A DNA stretch of 64,000 bases from Anseranas semipalmata (lineage: Eukaryota; Chordata; Aves; Anseriformes; Anseranatidae): the NCBI GenBank assembly GCA_013399115.1, contig VXAA01002162.1, forward strand, positions 129,870 to 193,869, in the 5' to 3' direction. Every line of letters starts with the position of its first letter. Position 1 is the first letter of the stretch. The position numbers and the translations under genes are program-made. The notes beneath the pieces were generated by a model. The model searched no databases. It was not told the DNA's origin and was given only the letters and a program-made list of their open reading frames with translations. Positions 36,260 to 53,664 of this stretch are shown piece by piece.

Positions 36260-39200
36260 GAAGCAGGAAGCTTGTTTCATTTCAGTTGGTCTTGGGGCTT
36301 TGGTTATATGGGCATCCGAACCGATATAGTTGATTACAGGTGGAAGGAGGAGGTCTGGCTCCCCTTACTTTGTGGGGATTTTCATACTCAACCACGAGCT
36401 GATTCAACTCACTAACACAGTTGAAAAGTCCCTACTTTTGGGGTTAACTCTTTACTGGGTGGGTGAATCAGCTGAGTTGGCCCAGGGAAGTGCCTACCAA
36501 GGTCTGGAGTACTTTCAAGGGAGGAAAATGGACCTAGGAGGATCCGTGAGATACCAAAGGGGGAGTAGGTCTTTGTCTCTGTGGGCAGCGAGCTGGTTGG
36601 TCACCCTGTTTTGTGAAGCAACATGAAAAAAATAGTTCTGTGAGATGCCTGAGCTAATCCAATGCTTAGCTGCTGCCAAAATGGGTGGACCTGGTTACCA
36701 CTCCTTGTCCTAGCTACAAACTTCTGCTTCTGAGCTGTCAGCATCAGTACTTGTCCAACCCATGAGAGACAGTTCAGCTCACAAAGATGATTTAAAAAAG
36801 AAAAAAAGCAAATAGCGGGTATGATCGGAGAAGTGTAAGAGCCATGCTGAGTGAGGAGGTGGAACTGTGTGGGAAGGAGTGAGTCTACCCATCAGAGGCA
36901 GCTAGCAGTTTAAAGAGATTTGCCTTCAGAATTCAGTTTTGATACCCAAGCTGGCATGACTGCTGCACTTCTTTTCCTTTGTCCCCTTTCTTGGCTTATT
37001 GCAGTGCTTATGTGAACAACGAAGGAAGTGATCTTGGCCCTGCCCTCCCCTGCCTTTTTTTGGCATTGTTAGTTTTGAGCCAGATTAGCTGTCTAAGACA
37101 CCCAGACAAACATCAGTGCTGCAGAACAGGACTACAGCACTTGGTTAGATTGGTTTAAGTTGTTGTGGATCCCTGTCTTCTGGCTATAATCTGAGAGTAG
37201 ATGGGTTTACTGGTAAGAGAAGCCTGTAAATTTCCCTTATGCAGACAGCAGTGCACCTCTGGCTGCAGCTGACAGCTGATCAAGCACCAAAAAAAAAAGT
37301 ATATTCCTTTTCTTTCCCCTGTGTTATTCACAGGGAGGTCACAGGAGCTGGAAGGAGTGAAGGAACCAAGTCTGCTTTCTTGGCAAAGGTCATTTAACTG
37401 GTTTAGCTGTATCATCACCTGTGCTGTGGTTCCAGAGCTGCTTTTTGAATTGCCACAAGCGCAGGCTGCTGCTGAAAGGAACAACCCTTCTCTTTGCTAT
37501 TTATTTTGTAGCCCTAGTCTCTTGGACATACTAGTATTTTGGGTGAGTGTAGTTTTCTGCTGGATCAGTTTCTTGATTTAGCTCCCTGCGTAACCTTCGG
37601 AGTGAGAAGGGAGAGGTTAGCTTTACTGCTTAGCTCTTCTGGCTTGCTGTGCAGTGAAATGAACACTGGTTCCTATGTAAGGTCGGGAGGTGGGAAGCAT
37701 CGCTGGGTCAGTGTGGGCAATAGCAGAGGTCTGGCAATGCTTTGCCTAGGGAACGAACTGCAGAGCAGCACCCAGATAAAGAGGAAGCTGTTGTGGGAGG
37801 CAGAGAAATTTGGAGACCCTGCTCAGGCTGGTGGCTTGGGATGTGGAGATGGAGGGTAAAGCAGTGCTGTAGCACAAGTTCCACTTCGCTTTCTGTCACT
37901 GTTTGGGTGCTAAGAAGTGATGAAGTGATCCTGGAACAGGAACTTGCAAAGAAGCATACTGCTCCCTTCTGAGCACCTAATCTGTTGTTTTAATTTGTTC
38001 CTAAGCAAAAGTTTTTGTTTACTGTGTGTGTTGGTGAAGTGTATCCAAGATCTGATCATTTCTTGTTTTAAGTTGCTAAGGATTTTTTCTTCTCTGGGGA
38101 TGGTCTGTCTGAAGTAACTGTTGCAGTAAAATGGAGAATGAGTTAATAAATAACTGACTCTGTCCCTTCTGTGTTCTCCAGCTACCCTAAGTCATGCTCT
38201 ATTTTTCCTAGGGTGTCTGCTTTCTGCTTCATTTCAGGTATAAGACTGCAGTGCTAAGGGAATGAGGTACCTGGTAACCAGCCAATTTGCTCAAGAGTTA
38301 ACCAGTGTCGTTAGTGTAAAGTATGCAATTTAATTAGCTGCCACACAACTGTGAATTGATCTTTGCAGCACCTGTATATCTCACGAGATGGGAAACTGCT
38401 CAGGAGTTAATATACAGCTGCTGCTGCTCATACAGGTTCCTGGACGTGTCTGTGATAGCACGGTCTGATCAGCTCTAGAAGTGTGTGGGTTACGAGCTAG
38501 TCTCATAAGAAATGCCCTGTTACAAATTTGCAGTGTGTTAAAACTAAAATGAAACCAAAATGTTACTATTAAAAGAAGGCAATAAAATATTTATAAGCGT
38601 TATCTAAGAATGGATTATAGCGTAAATTTAAGACACGTTGCGTTGCAGCTTTATTTGCGCTGTTTTGAAACTTTTTCAGTCAACAGCAGTACAATAGTCC
38701 CTGACTTCCAGAGATTTTTTTGCTGGAAGGTTCAGAAGTAGCAGGGATGGCGCTGAACAGAAGCTGGCTAATTTCTTCTGTTTCTGTTGTGTGAACCCAT
38801 CAGTCTGCTCCTAAAAGGCTTGCTGGAAGAAACTACAGGTGCAGGCATCTTGGTCATTTTGTGCCAGCTCGAGACCATGCTTGCGTCAAAGATCTGTGCT
38901 TGTCTGTCATCGGGGCTGTGCTGACCCTAGTGTTTGTATGTTCATCTGAACCAATAAGCTGGTCACCAGCCTGACAAGAAGAATAATTATCGGATTGCCA
39001 CATGAGATCTAGTGCTGGGACACCTGATCGAGTGTCTCTTTGGTTGAATTTTGAAATACTGTTCCAATGTTTGTAAGATTTTTGCAGGTAACATTTGATG
39101 ATAGTTTTAAGGTTCTGTTTTATCCAGTGCTGCTGAAATTGCTTTTTTTAGGTTAATGGCAAAAGCTATTCTGCATTCTATTTCTGGATTGATTTACAGG

Positions 39201-40771
39201 TTGTTTTTTGTAAGTGGGGTGGTGATTATGTTCTGTGACGGCGCAGCTGTATTTCAGTGGTGGTGGTATAAAAGTTATCTCGGTATGTAAACAGTGCTCT
39301 GTGAGTACAATAATTGCTGTTATTTTAAGGCTCCTTAAAGATTTGCGTTCTCTGCCCTTAGAGCCCCAGTATTCTGCCTGTCCTTCTCCCTGTTATTTTC
39401 TTGCCTCTAACACTCTCCCCCATTCCTCTTTCACTTCTCTCATGTCCACTAATTTTTTGGGGAGGCTGAATGCGGCATAATCTATACCTGCTTCCCAGCT
39501 GCTTCTGTTCTGACAGCTTGCTATCATAAGCCAGAGAGCTACAGAAAAAAAATCTGTTAAGGCCGATGCTGTAAACTTTGCCTTGGGCTGTAGTTCCATG
39601 CTGCTCTAAGCTGTTGATCTGCTGGCTGCTGCATTTCTCTTCCCTCATTTGAACTAACTCTCATGCTTGTCTGACCCTGCATTAAGCCATTTCTGTTTGC
39701 TTTGTCACTCTTGTCAGGTTAGCGTGCTAACCCAGCAGGCAGCAGGCTAAGTCCGATGAGTTCTGAAGCAGTATGGAGAAAGGAGCACGAACGTGCTGTA
39801 GGGAAGAGAGTAGGGACAGCAGCAGCAATGACTGGCTTGGGCTGCTGGAATTGCTGCCTCGGTTGGGTTATTAACCTCGGAGCGTGATCAAATGCAAGTC
39901 TCCTGTTGCTGGTAGATTTGGTTGAAACTGGCCACTGGTCTTAGCTTTTAAGACCAAACTGACAGGTGGGCAGTGATTATGATTGTGTAGGCTTTGTTTC
40001 CTCATGGAACCATACTAAAAAACTTTGGGAACGTTGAAGTTAGTAGAGGAAAGATCAATGTCACTGTATGCAAACCTCTGGTATGCATACCTTGTGTCTT
40101 ACAGTACGGTTCTTCTTTTTCGTGTCCCTTCTTTTTTTGCTGTCCTTTATTACCAGATATGTCACTCCTGATCGACTGTTGCTGACCTCTAATATGTGGC
40201 TAAAATAGCCTTATCTTGCTGTGCAGACAAAACACAACAGGATCCTGGATGCTACAGTATTGTATGTTTTGTGATACAGCACAGAGTCTAAATATGTAAA
40301 AACAAATGACTTCTGTGTTGTCAAAGGCTCAAAATATGAATTTGAGCAGATCTGGAAGAACGACACCTCCAAGTGAAAGAAAAGGGAAAAATAACTGTGA
40401 AAAGTAAATGTTTACAAATGTAGGTAGTTTGAGTACTCCTGTCAACTGCATTAACTTTTGCTTTCATGTACAGAAGAAATTGCCCGTTTGCTGGCCAATG
40501 CCCATGTAATGTGAAGTAGTTATCCTGACTTCAGACTCAAATGGGTTATCTGAGGGGGACAACGTGCATGTTATCTGTCTGGTTGTAACGTGAGCGCAGT
40601 TGTTGCCAGTTCTCCTTGGACTATGTTGGCCTATAGGGCACCAGTGGGCAGCAGCATGTAATGGTTGTAAGGAGCCAAGAAACACCTGCTGTTACCTCAG
40701 CTGATAAATTAGTGAGTGAGATGTTACTGAGGATCTAGTTAGCTTAGGAGAAAGCTGAAACTACTCAAGTG

Positions 40772-41026
40772 GGCATAGAATTGTGAGGAGTAGCAAGTCG
40801 TTTAGGTTAGGTATTAGAAAAAACTTCTTTACTGAAAGGGTTGTGAGGCATTGGAACAGGCTGCCCAGGGAAGTGGTGGAGTCCCCATCCCTGGAGGTAT
40901 TCAGAAGACGTTTAGATGTAGAGCTTAGTGACATGGTTTAGTGGAGGACTTGGTAGTGTTAGGTCATAGGTTGGACTAGGTGATCTTGGAGGTCTTTTCC
41001 AACCTAAATGGTTCTGTGATTCTGTG
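40772..41026 (+). mobile_element. CR1 LINE 3' end in intron 1
   Basis: It contains the CR1 words aaaacttctttactgaaagg, cattggaacaggctgcccag, ggagtccccatccctggagg and gatcttggaggtcttttcc, and ends with ggttctgtgattctgtga. About 250 bases of 3' UTR and ORF2 tail remain. It lies in sense orientation to RAB2A, about 320 bases before exon 2. Confidence 0.95.
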
Positions 41027-41311
41027 AATAGTGAGGGGATGTGGAATGTTATTTTGAAAGTCTGTTAGGACACTTTGCACCTAATTTTAAAGGCAGAACT
41101 ACTTTTTCAAAAGAAGAATTAATTTTTGCTCAATTTTTAAATAAGAACTATTTCAACTTTAATACTTGGAACTTGAAAAGCTGTTATGAAAGAGATGTAT
41201 ATACTTGAATGGGTGGAATTTAGTATTTCAGGTTCTAGTAATGAATTTTAAACAATATACGCCATTCACTACAATTAATTTATATTAGTTCTTGACAGTT
41301 TTTTTTTTTGA

Positions 41312-45099
<3,788 letters not shown>

Positions 45100-47711
45100 T
45101 AAACACATGGCTCCACTAGCTTTCTCTTCTGTTGTTCTGGTTAAGCTCTCCATGATCTGCACCTATGTGAGAATATGTACTTTTGCTTTGTCTTGCAGCT
45201 TTAGTTTCTCTGAAGGTCCAAAATTTGCTAAAATTTCTTTTTTTTTGGATGTGATATGCTCTTAAAACATGCAAATTTCTGCTGTTTATGCCATAACTCA
45301 ACTTCCTCAGGTAATACTTTGTCAGATTTATAAGACTGGAATTAATGCAACTTCACTTTGCCTTTTTTTCCCCAAAGTTGCTATATTATTAAGAACTTAT
45401 ATTTCTGTACATAGCCTATCTCTGTGTTCATGCAAGGTCTGGTTAAAATACCTTCCTGTTATGTACCTACTAGTTTTAATCAAGAGCTCTCTAGAGGAGG
45501 TGTTTGCATTTCTGATGTAGGATAAAAGATGCTGCTCACTTTTCATAAAAGACTTAAGGAACTCAAGTTCATTGTAATCATGAATATAGTCAATACTTAC
45601 ACAATCAAGAAGGGATTGGTAAAAGCGTAAAGGTTCGAAAAGCCTACCAAAAAAGCCCAAAGACTTTGGCTTTTGGGGGGATTCAGATTAAGAGCATATA
45701 TTTGCAAAGTCAGGTGTTTTCTTCTTGTTGGTTGCTGTACTGCCCAGAGCACTCAACCTGCGCCTATGCTTGTTGTGGTGCAACACCTCTAAGATACCCA
45801 TACTGATAGCTTTGTCCTTCTAATGTGCTTAACTGTTTCATAAGGCACAGTTCTGTTTCCTAAAGCATTTTAGGTACCTTTAGGAACTGACAGATACTGA
45901 AACAGCTGTAGCCTCGTGTTTGTGCTCTTCCTGGTATAGCAAATCAATGAAGGGCGATGCGTTCACATATACATGTATATATAAAAATGTAAACAAATGC
46001 AGTATTTTAGCTGACTTCATAGTCTAATGTGCCTTATTTATTTTACAAGTTTGTCATTTGAAATGGCATCTAACGTCTGCCTCCTTGGAAGTTGTCCAAG
46101 GTATAAATGAATATGGTCAGATTGTGCTTACTTCAAGCTTTTTTACTATTATAACTGTGGATTGCTAACTACCAAGGTAGCTGATCATTTATAAGTTCAA
46201 TAGACAAGCAAATCTCAGCCAAAACAGAAGTTTCAGGACCAAACTTTTAGTATGTAGCATAACTGCATGAAGGCAAATCTCTGATCCTTGTTTCCTAAAA
46301 TTGGGACAGATTCTCTGCAGACAAAATTACTAATTTCGCTACCAATGCAACTGCTGCATTTCCTTGTCTTTCAAACTGATTTTGTTAATGTGCTATTATC
46401 TGTTCCCTGGCTATGAGTGAACTCAACTGTTTATGAATAGATTGTGTTTTCCTTTGTGCCTCTGATTTAGTAGCTCTTCTGTCTGTTTGGCTTGTTTGCA
46501 TGCAAGTGTCCCATAGCCAAAACTTCAATGGAGTTGCTCTTGATTATAAATTATAAACTATTTTGGGGCATGGATTTTTATCTGGCTAGATTTTTAACTG
46601 ATATACATATATTAAAAATATTCATTGAAAGCTTTCATATGCTCTGCAGGTTGTGCACGTGTAGTTAATAATTTATAAGTTGTAAGCAACGAATGACTTA
46701 GTATTATTGCTCACAGTTAAAATTTTAACTACAGCCAATCTGATTTTTAAAACACAGGATAAATCCATTCTAATCCAATCTTGGCTTGTAAGTCCACTGG
46801 CTCAGTTCTGATCTTAGATGCAAAGGTGTTGAAGAAATACAAAGAAATGTGATGAGGTGTATTTCAGGAACATGTTTTACATATGAGTGCTAAGATACAC
46901 AAATATGTCCGTAATGACCAAGGTTACCGTGTCTGTATTGTGTATCTGGGTTGAGCATTTCCTGGATTTCTTTTTGTTAGTGAAAGCTGCTAGCTGTTGC
47001 TGGTGCTATCTTCATAATTGTTAAGATGTAACAATTTCTGCTCCAAAAAAGAAAGTTCATTTCACACATGCATCTAGGAAAACACTTGAAGCATTTGTTT
47101 CTGGTTGGTACTCTGGTTGGAGTCACAGCACCGGCACTTCTCTGATTTAGTCCTAGTCTTACATACCTGCTTTTAAACTATTACTGAACAGGAAGCATCT
47201 TGAGCAGAGGCATAAGAAATGGAGAGCTAGATAAAATTTGTTTCCACCGGTTAACAATGAGTAAGGACTTGCTTTCTTAAGAGAATCAAACTTCTTAATT
47301 CAGATTTTTCTTGCCAGATGTTTCAATGCTGGGGTGATCAGTTTGCTGTCTTCAGCAGGTCAGTGCAAGGAAAGGCATTTATCTTAGTAACAGGAATATA
47401 TGGAAGCTGCAGCGTACCTCGTTGTAGGGTAACTTACAGGGGCAGCTGAAGCTGATGCTGTTGTATGTCACTGAGATGTGTGTGTGTTTTTTGTATCATA
47501 ACTCAAGAATATTTGATGCTTTCAATAGCATCTTAGTTTGATTCAGGAGTGGGCTACAGAAATAAGCTCTGCTTACTGCACGCTGGATTTCATGTGGGAA
47601 TACACAAACTGAATTCCTTTTGGATGAGGCCAAACTGTAGGACGTGCTCAAGGAATGCATATGTGCCCATTAGCAATTGTAGTCCAGTATTTGTTCCTGG
47701 GTGTTGATAAA

Positions 47712-47788
47712 CTAGTAAAACTAGAAGTAAAATAAAAGTAAATAAAAAGTAAAGTAAAATAAGTAATATAAAGTAAAATAAAAAAAAT
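47712..47788. repeat. Irregular (AAAGT/AAAAT)n simple repeat
   Basis: Units such as agtaa, aagtaaa and aaaataa alternate over about 77 bases with no strict period. It lies just left of a GC-richer stretch at 47800-48040. Confidence 0.85.
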
Positions 47789-50700
47789 TCCATGAAAGAT
47801 GCTCAGTGTGGGCTTTGCGTACTTAGCGCTAGCTGTCGCAGCTTCAGTACTACCCCTGTTCCTGTCCCTACAGCAGCAAAACAGCGTGTCCCCCTTTGTC
47901 TCCCAGCTGGAGGCTGCTCCTGGACAGGCTCTCCCCACTGCTGGGCTCTGCAGGCTTGCCGCTGTGTGTGCTCTGCCATGCCAAGGTGTTTTGGTCTGGG
48001 AGTCCTTGGATTTCACTTTTGCTTCCTGATGCTTTTAGGTCAGTCCAGGGTAGTGCAGGTATTGGACCAAATTACTCATTTGTCTCATCTGTCTTAGTCT
48101 GTGGATTAATTCATTTCCTGTGATTTTTATCTTAGTAATGATTTTCAATAGTTAGACTGAGAAATACTTTTTTCAGAAGTGGTTAGCTGGTAATTTCCTA
48201 GTATGAGAAGTTCAGCTTCTCTTTGTCTGATACTTGAGCCAGTGTCAGTTGCCAGTGTCCCTTCTTAGGGAACTAGAAGTGGTTTGTAGAAGCCGGTAAG
48301 GATCAAAATGACCATTCTGGGAGCTATTAAGTTTTATGGGTTTAAAGAAGCTGTGTAGATAAAGGTTGTTTGTCTTGTGGCAATATAACAGTGAGAAATA
48401 TAAAAATCACTTCTTAGAAAAACTTCATCGTTGCAGAGTGATACTGGGCTTGTTACCAGGCTGAGTCGGTATCCTTCATTTTGTTGTTGAGGGGTGGTTC
48501 TGTGTTGTATTTACTGTTACTAAAAAGTCATCACTGACAAGCGAAAATAAGCAGCAGTTGAAAGAGGGAATTGCAGTTCTCGGAGATGCTGCAGGGGGAG
48601 AGATCAGTGCTGATACTAATATTGTTTGTTTTCTAGACTGAATTGACAAGAGTGAGATTTTTTTCCTGTGTGTTTAAAGACAATAAATTTTCAATATTTT
48701 TGCTTCATTTCATGGAAATCTGTGATCAAAAATTTATTCATTATTATGTTTTACTATTGCATTTACATGACGCATATTAAAAAATAAGCATTGTTCTTCT
48801 AGTTTTCGTCTTGAGTTTTGACAGATGTGGGGGATAGCAGTTTTAGACAGTGGATTATTCCTAGTAAGCCCATATTTCAAAACAAAATAAGCAACAACAA
48901 AAAGAAAAACAACCCTGCCTTTAAGATTTGTTAAACAAAGATCTGAAACTTTCTTTTTATAGGCTAATTTCAAATATTTTGTTTCCATACAAATGATATT
49001 TCAAACTAAATTGGTGGTGTTTTTTAGTAACTGAGAGCTTGCACAAAAAGTGTGCTTGTGCAGGCCGGAAAGCACAATTGTTGAAGGCATACTGAAACTA
49101 CAGTATGACACATCTGCTTTCGGATATTCAGACTGTACCAATCCTTCCTGGAAAGTCAGTTATCCTTAACGTATTTGTGAACACCTTGGGTCTATTAGAA
49201 CGAAATAAAGTTCTCTTAATTCACTAAGTGAATATTCATTTCATCTTAGTGAGACTGACAACTGCTAGGGTCTCTACTCACTTTGGTAGTTAGAGCATGG
49301 GGGGAATTTGCCCATTTGGAAGTTATTCCTATTGCAGTTTGTGCAATTAGGGCCATCACCTGAACCTCAGTTCAGTTGTTAAGTTATTGTTCACACCAGT
49401 GATAGCATTTAGGAAACCAGGGTAATTTGATCTATGTTCTAGCTTATTGTTCACAAACCTTTGTCTGTAATGTGCTTAAATGTATTTGGTTGTTGAAATA
49501 CTATATTGGTGTTCTGTTTTCTCACTGGTAAAAAATTTCTGGTCAGTTCCTCTGTGGCTTTCCACAATAACAGGAATATCTAGCTTAGGATAAGGCCTGA
49601 GATGGCAGGGGAGCTAATCCTTCCTTTTGTCTGCAATGAAACTTGAGTTCTAGTGAGGATAGTTGCTTAAAGGTTTCAAATATATTTATAAAAGGAAATA
49701 ATTCATGAGGGTACTTCTAATCATGGAGGGCTCAAGCTTTCTGTTTCTGTTCGTGTGTTGGGAATTCCTTCGGATGTCTAAGTTGCGCGTATTCAACAAT
49801 GTCAGAAAAGGCATATGTCCAGAGAGTCTGCATTTAGACATAGGTACACTTGCACCCTTGGGTATCTTTATTCCTCTTGAAATTTCAGTTCTTATTAGGA
49901 TGCTGACAGAGTTGTTGTGAAGCAATGTGTAACTTGGCTGAATTCTCCATGTAAATTCTGACACTTCTTGAAGTTGTTTTGAATTCATCTTCCTAAGTGT
50001 CTTTTAGTTCTGTCTCTTCTGCAAGAAGATCTTACTAAGGAACATTTTTGCTGGGAGGCAGCAGGGTGGTTTTCTTATTTTCATACTACCTTTGTGCCTG
50101 TTCTTTGTATTATATGATAGTAAATCATCTACATTCTTTTTATTCCAGAGTAAGGCACATAACTGCAAGACATTAATGCATTTATATCAACAAGTTGCCA
50201 TGTGACTGAAAGGCTGTTAACTTATTTATAACTTTCAAGAGTATGTTTTGCTCTTCTCTTTCTGGAACATTTTGTTCCAGGGATCAACTTTTTGAAGTAG
50301 TTCCCAACTGGCAGTTGTCACAAGTAGTCCGACACTTGTGTGAAGTAGTTTTTTCTTAGATATCTTACAGTTTTCTGTACAGCTTATGAAAGCGTAAACT
50401 AGTTTAAATGAATAATAATTCCCAGTGTGAGAGAGACATTCTGTCATTGGGTTTTAATACACCACACAGAAGAGCCCCTTTTTAAAAGCAAAGATGTCTA
50501 GAGCTACAGGCTATATGGTACATGACAGTTTTTAATTTTTCATGTGTACATGTACTATAAGGTTTCCTCCTAATAAGAACTATTGGTCATCTCATACATT
50601 GAAGACATGCTGGGATGTACCCAAAAAACTGTTCTTGAAGAAACTTTCCAAATACTTCACCATTGGGAATGGAGAATTCAGTAAAATTGATGGCCTGTTT

Positions 50701-51686
50701 GCTAGGTGGACCTGCTGTTGGGGATCCTATTTCATTATCCAACTACTTTCTTCTAATGCATCATAGCTCTTTTTAATTTTTCCTCAGTTTATAGATTCAA
50801 AAATACGCAATTCAGGATCTTGCAAGGAATGCTTTTTGATAGCAAAGACTTGTCTGCACGTTTTCCAGCTGAACCCTACATGACTGCACTGCACCCTTGG
50901 AAATGCCATTGAGATTTCCTATAGGAAAAGTAACACTTGGAGTCTTTTCTCTAATTTGCTACAGATGTGTCAACTGCAACACAGTTACATGAAAAGTTCA
51001 TAAAAAGTTTTAGCACAGGCCCTGAGTGTCTGTGTAGCTTATGACCTAAGGTGATGGATAGTGCTTCATGTTCTGCTTACATCATTAGTTTGAAGTAGTA
51101 TTTTGATCTATACACAGAGGTATACTTAGAGAAGGATTGCATGTCCACACACTTGTATGGTTCATGCAAGGATGAAGATTTTTAGTACTATTTTGAAGAC
51201 TTGTAACTCAAACTATCATTAAGTCTCTTGTTCGGAAAGTTTGTATTCATTAACCAATATGACGTGAATTCTAAAAGGTTATAGTCCAGAAGACAACCAA
51301 AGAGTGTTTTTTAACACTTAAAACATCACTTGTTTATCAGAGGCCCACCTTTTCTCCTGTTTAGTGAACCACACATGTCGGAACTAGCACCCTTGCCCCT
51401 GAAGAGGAAGGAGGTGTGTTCAGGCCTCTTCGGTGTGCCTGAATGTTGGTTCCTGTAGGCTACTTTGTCTGAGCTACCCACTCTGAAAGTGGGTATAAGC
51501 TGGCCCTGCCTCAGACCAGAGGCTTGTGTTGTCCCTATTAGATGGAATATGGCCTTGACAATAGCTTGTTTAGCATTCATTTAGTGACTACTGCTACTAG
51601 TATTTCTCCCTACCGTCCCCCTGCCCCCAGTCACTCCCTCATTCAAGTCTCTGGCATATGTTGCTGAATTCAATTTAATAACTGTG

Positions 51687-52270
51687 TCAGGAGTGGTGTT
51701 GCCAGCAGGCCGAGGGAGGTGATCCTTCCCCTCAGCACTGAGGAGGCCACACCTGGAGCGCTGTGTGCAGTTCTGGGCTCCCCAGTGCAACAGAGACCTG
51801 GACGTACTGGAGAGAGTCCAACTAAGGGCCACAAAGATGACTGAGGGACTGGGGCACCTTTCCTATGAGGAGAGGCTGAGAGAGCTGGGACTGGAGAAGA
51901 GGAGGCTCAGGGGGATCTCATCAATGTCTATAGATACCTGAAGAGGGGGTGCAAAGAGGACAGAGCCAGGCTCTTTTCAGTGGTGCCCAGTGCCAGGATG
52001 AGAGGCAATGGGTGGAAACTGGAACACAGGAGGTTCCCTCTGAACATCAGGAAACACTATAAAAACACTACAAAACAAACAAAAAAACCTGTGCAGGTCA
52101 CAGAGCACTGGCACAGGTTGCCCATGGAAGTTGTGGAGTCTCCTCCTTGGAGTTCTTAAATCTATGGGGACATGGTTGTGGGCAGTTTGCTCTGGGTGTC
52201 CCTGCTTGAGCAGGGGGATGAGGCCAGGTGACCTCCCGAGGTCCCTTCCCATCTCAACCATTCTGTGGGA
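51687..52270 (+). mobile_element. CR1 LINE fragment in intron 3
   Basis: It contains tgaggaggccacacctggag, gtgtgcagttctgggctccc, aggagaggctgagagagctg and aggaggctcagggggatctc (the ORF2 tail, compare EERLR.LGL.SLEKRRL), then a 3' UTR with ggcacaggttgcccatggaa and cttcccatctcaaccattct. Indels break the frame, and the terminal octamer repeats are reduced to ccattctgtggg. An A-rich insertion (aaaacaaacaaaaaaac, about 52071-52087) sits in it. Sense orientation to RAB2A. Confidence 0.92.
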
Positions 52271-52672
52271 AGAAGGAAGGGAAAATTTGGAAATTCCTAT
52301 TAACATGGAAGCAAAAAAAAGCTATATTTTAGGGGATCATGGAGAGAATGGTAAGCATCCTGTTAATTCCACTTCACAGGATAGAGAGCTTTTCTCTAGT
52401 ATCAAACCTGGTTTTAGTTTTATACTGAGCTTCCTTACTGCTAGTTGTATCCATTGCTCCTTGCAGCAAGTAGCTACACTTTATTTGGTCCCTCTTTGCA
52501 AGACTGATGAAGTACAACAGTAACACACTTGTATTAAAAATAATTATTATCATAGCAATAATAATTATTACTATGTTTTGGAGTAATAGTCTACACTTCT
52601 GTGTTTTGTATTTGCCACCCTTGAAATAAGGGGCATGGTAGGAAAAAGAGCAAGTTGTCAGATGAAAAATGG

Positions 52673-53378
52673 CTCAAGTAATATTAAAAAAAAAAAGNTG
52701 TCATGGAGTTTCTCTACAGAAACTGTTTTCATCTGTTTAGAATGAAAGGGGCTTCAGTTTGTGTTGTCTTAGTATAACAGTAAGCACAAATTCATTATTG
52801 CTAAATGGAAAATTGTATCCTCTTTGGGGAAGATGGGGTAACATTTTCCAGTCTTTTCTCAGTCTTTCCTTCAGGAAGCAAGGATATTTAAGAAATTTTA
52901 TCACGAGCAAGTAAGAAACAATTAAAAATGTTACAATATTTTCAGGCTATAGATACCAAACTTGTGTAAGGAAGTTATTCTTGTAAGGACTCATAATTCA
53001 TACATTCCTGTAAGAACTGGTAGAACCTCTGGCAACTGTGGTTGACTTTAAATAGTTTGCTGTGGAAAACAAACACTTCAGTGTGACAGGGTGGAATTTG
53101 AGGGTGAAACAGGTGAATCTTAATGTGGTGGGTGATGTCCAAATAATGTGTGATTTTTGGCAATACATATAAGTTACTATTACCAATGTATTCTTTATTG
53201 TCCAGTTAGAAGGAAAATCGTTTAGGCATCTACTATGCATTTTTTTCTTGGCATGGTGACTAGCTCAAGTGCTAGACCTTTTTGGAGCTTCTGGCTCGGG
53301 TATTGAGCTAACCCAGTATTGAGCTAAACACTCATTTTTTGTGTGTTTTACTATTCTTTGGTGTACTCTAGCAGATTT
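52673..53378. repeat. First copy of a near-identical intronic duplication
   Basis: 52699-53378 reappears at 53696-54359, essentially base for base at an offset of 997. The exception is 16 extra bases here (a repeated tattgagctaacccag near 53299-53317), which shifts the offset to 981. The left anchor ctcaagtaatatt at 52673 recurs at 53468 directly after the gap, offset 795. About 200 bases including the TA repeat are missing from this copy, and a single N at 52698 marks the spot. This layout suggests an unmerged allele or misassembled contig end rather than a biological duplication. Confidence 0.9.
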
Positions 53379-53467
53379 NNNNNNNNNNNNNNNNNNNNNN
53401 NNNNNNNNNNNNNNNNNNNNNNNNNNNNNNNNNNNNNNNNNNNNNNNNNNNNNNNNNNNNNNNNNNN
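53379..53467. other. Assembly gap (89 N)
   Basis: The gap lies exactly between the end of copy 1 and the recurrence of the copy-1 left anchor, as expected where two overlapping contigs were placed end to end. Confidence 0.95.
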
Positions 53468-53626
53468 CTCAAGTAATATTAAAAAAAAAAAAGTGGAGAG
53501 TCTCTTCTACATGCCTAACCCAGCTATTTTGACCTTACAATTCTCTCATTTAGATTGATATTGTTGAAATAGTAAATTATGAAACAATAAAAGACACCTT
53601 ATTTGTATACTATATATATATATATA

Positions 53627-53664
<38 letters not shown>

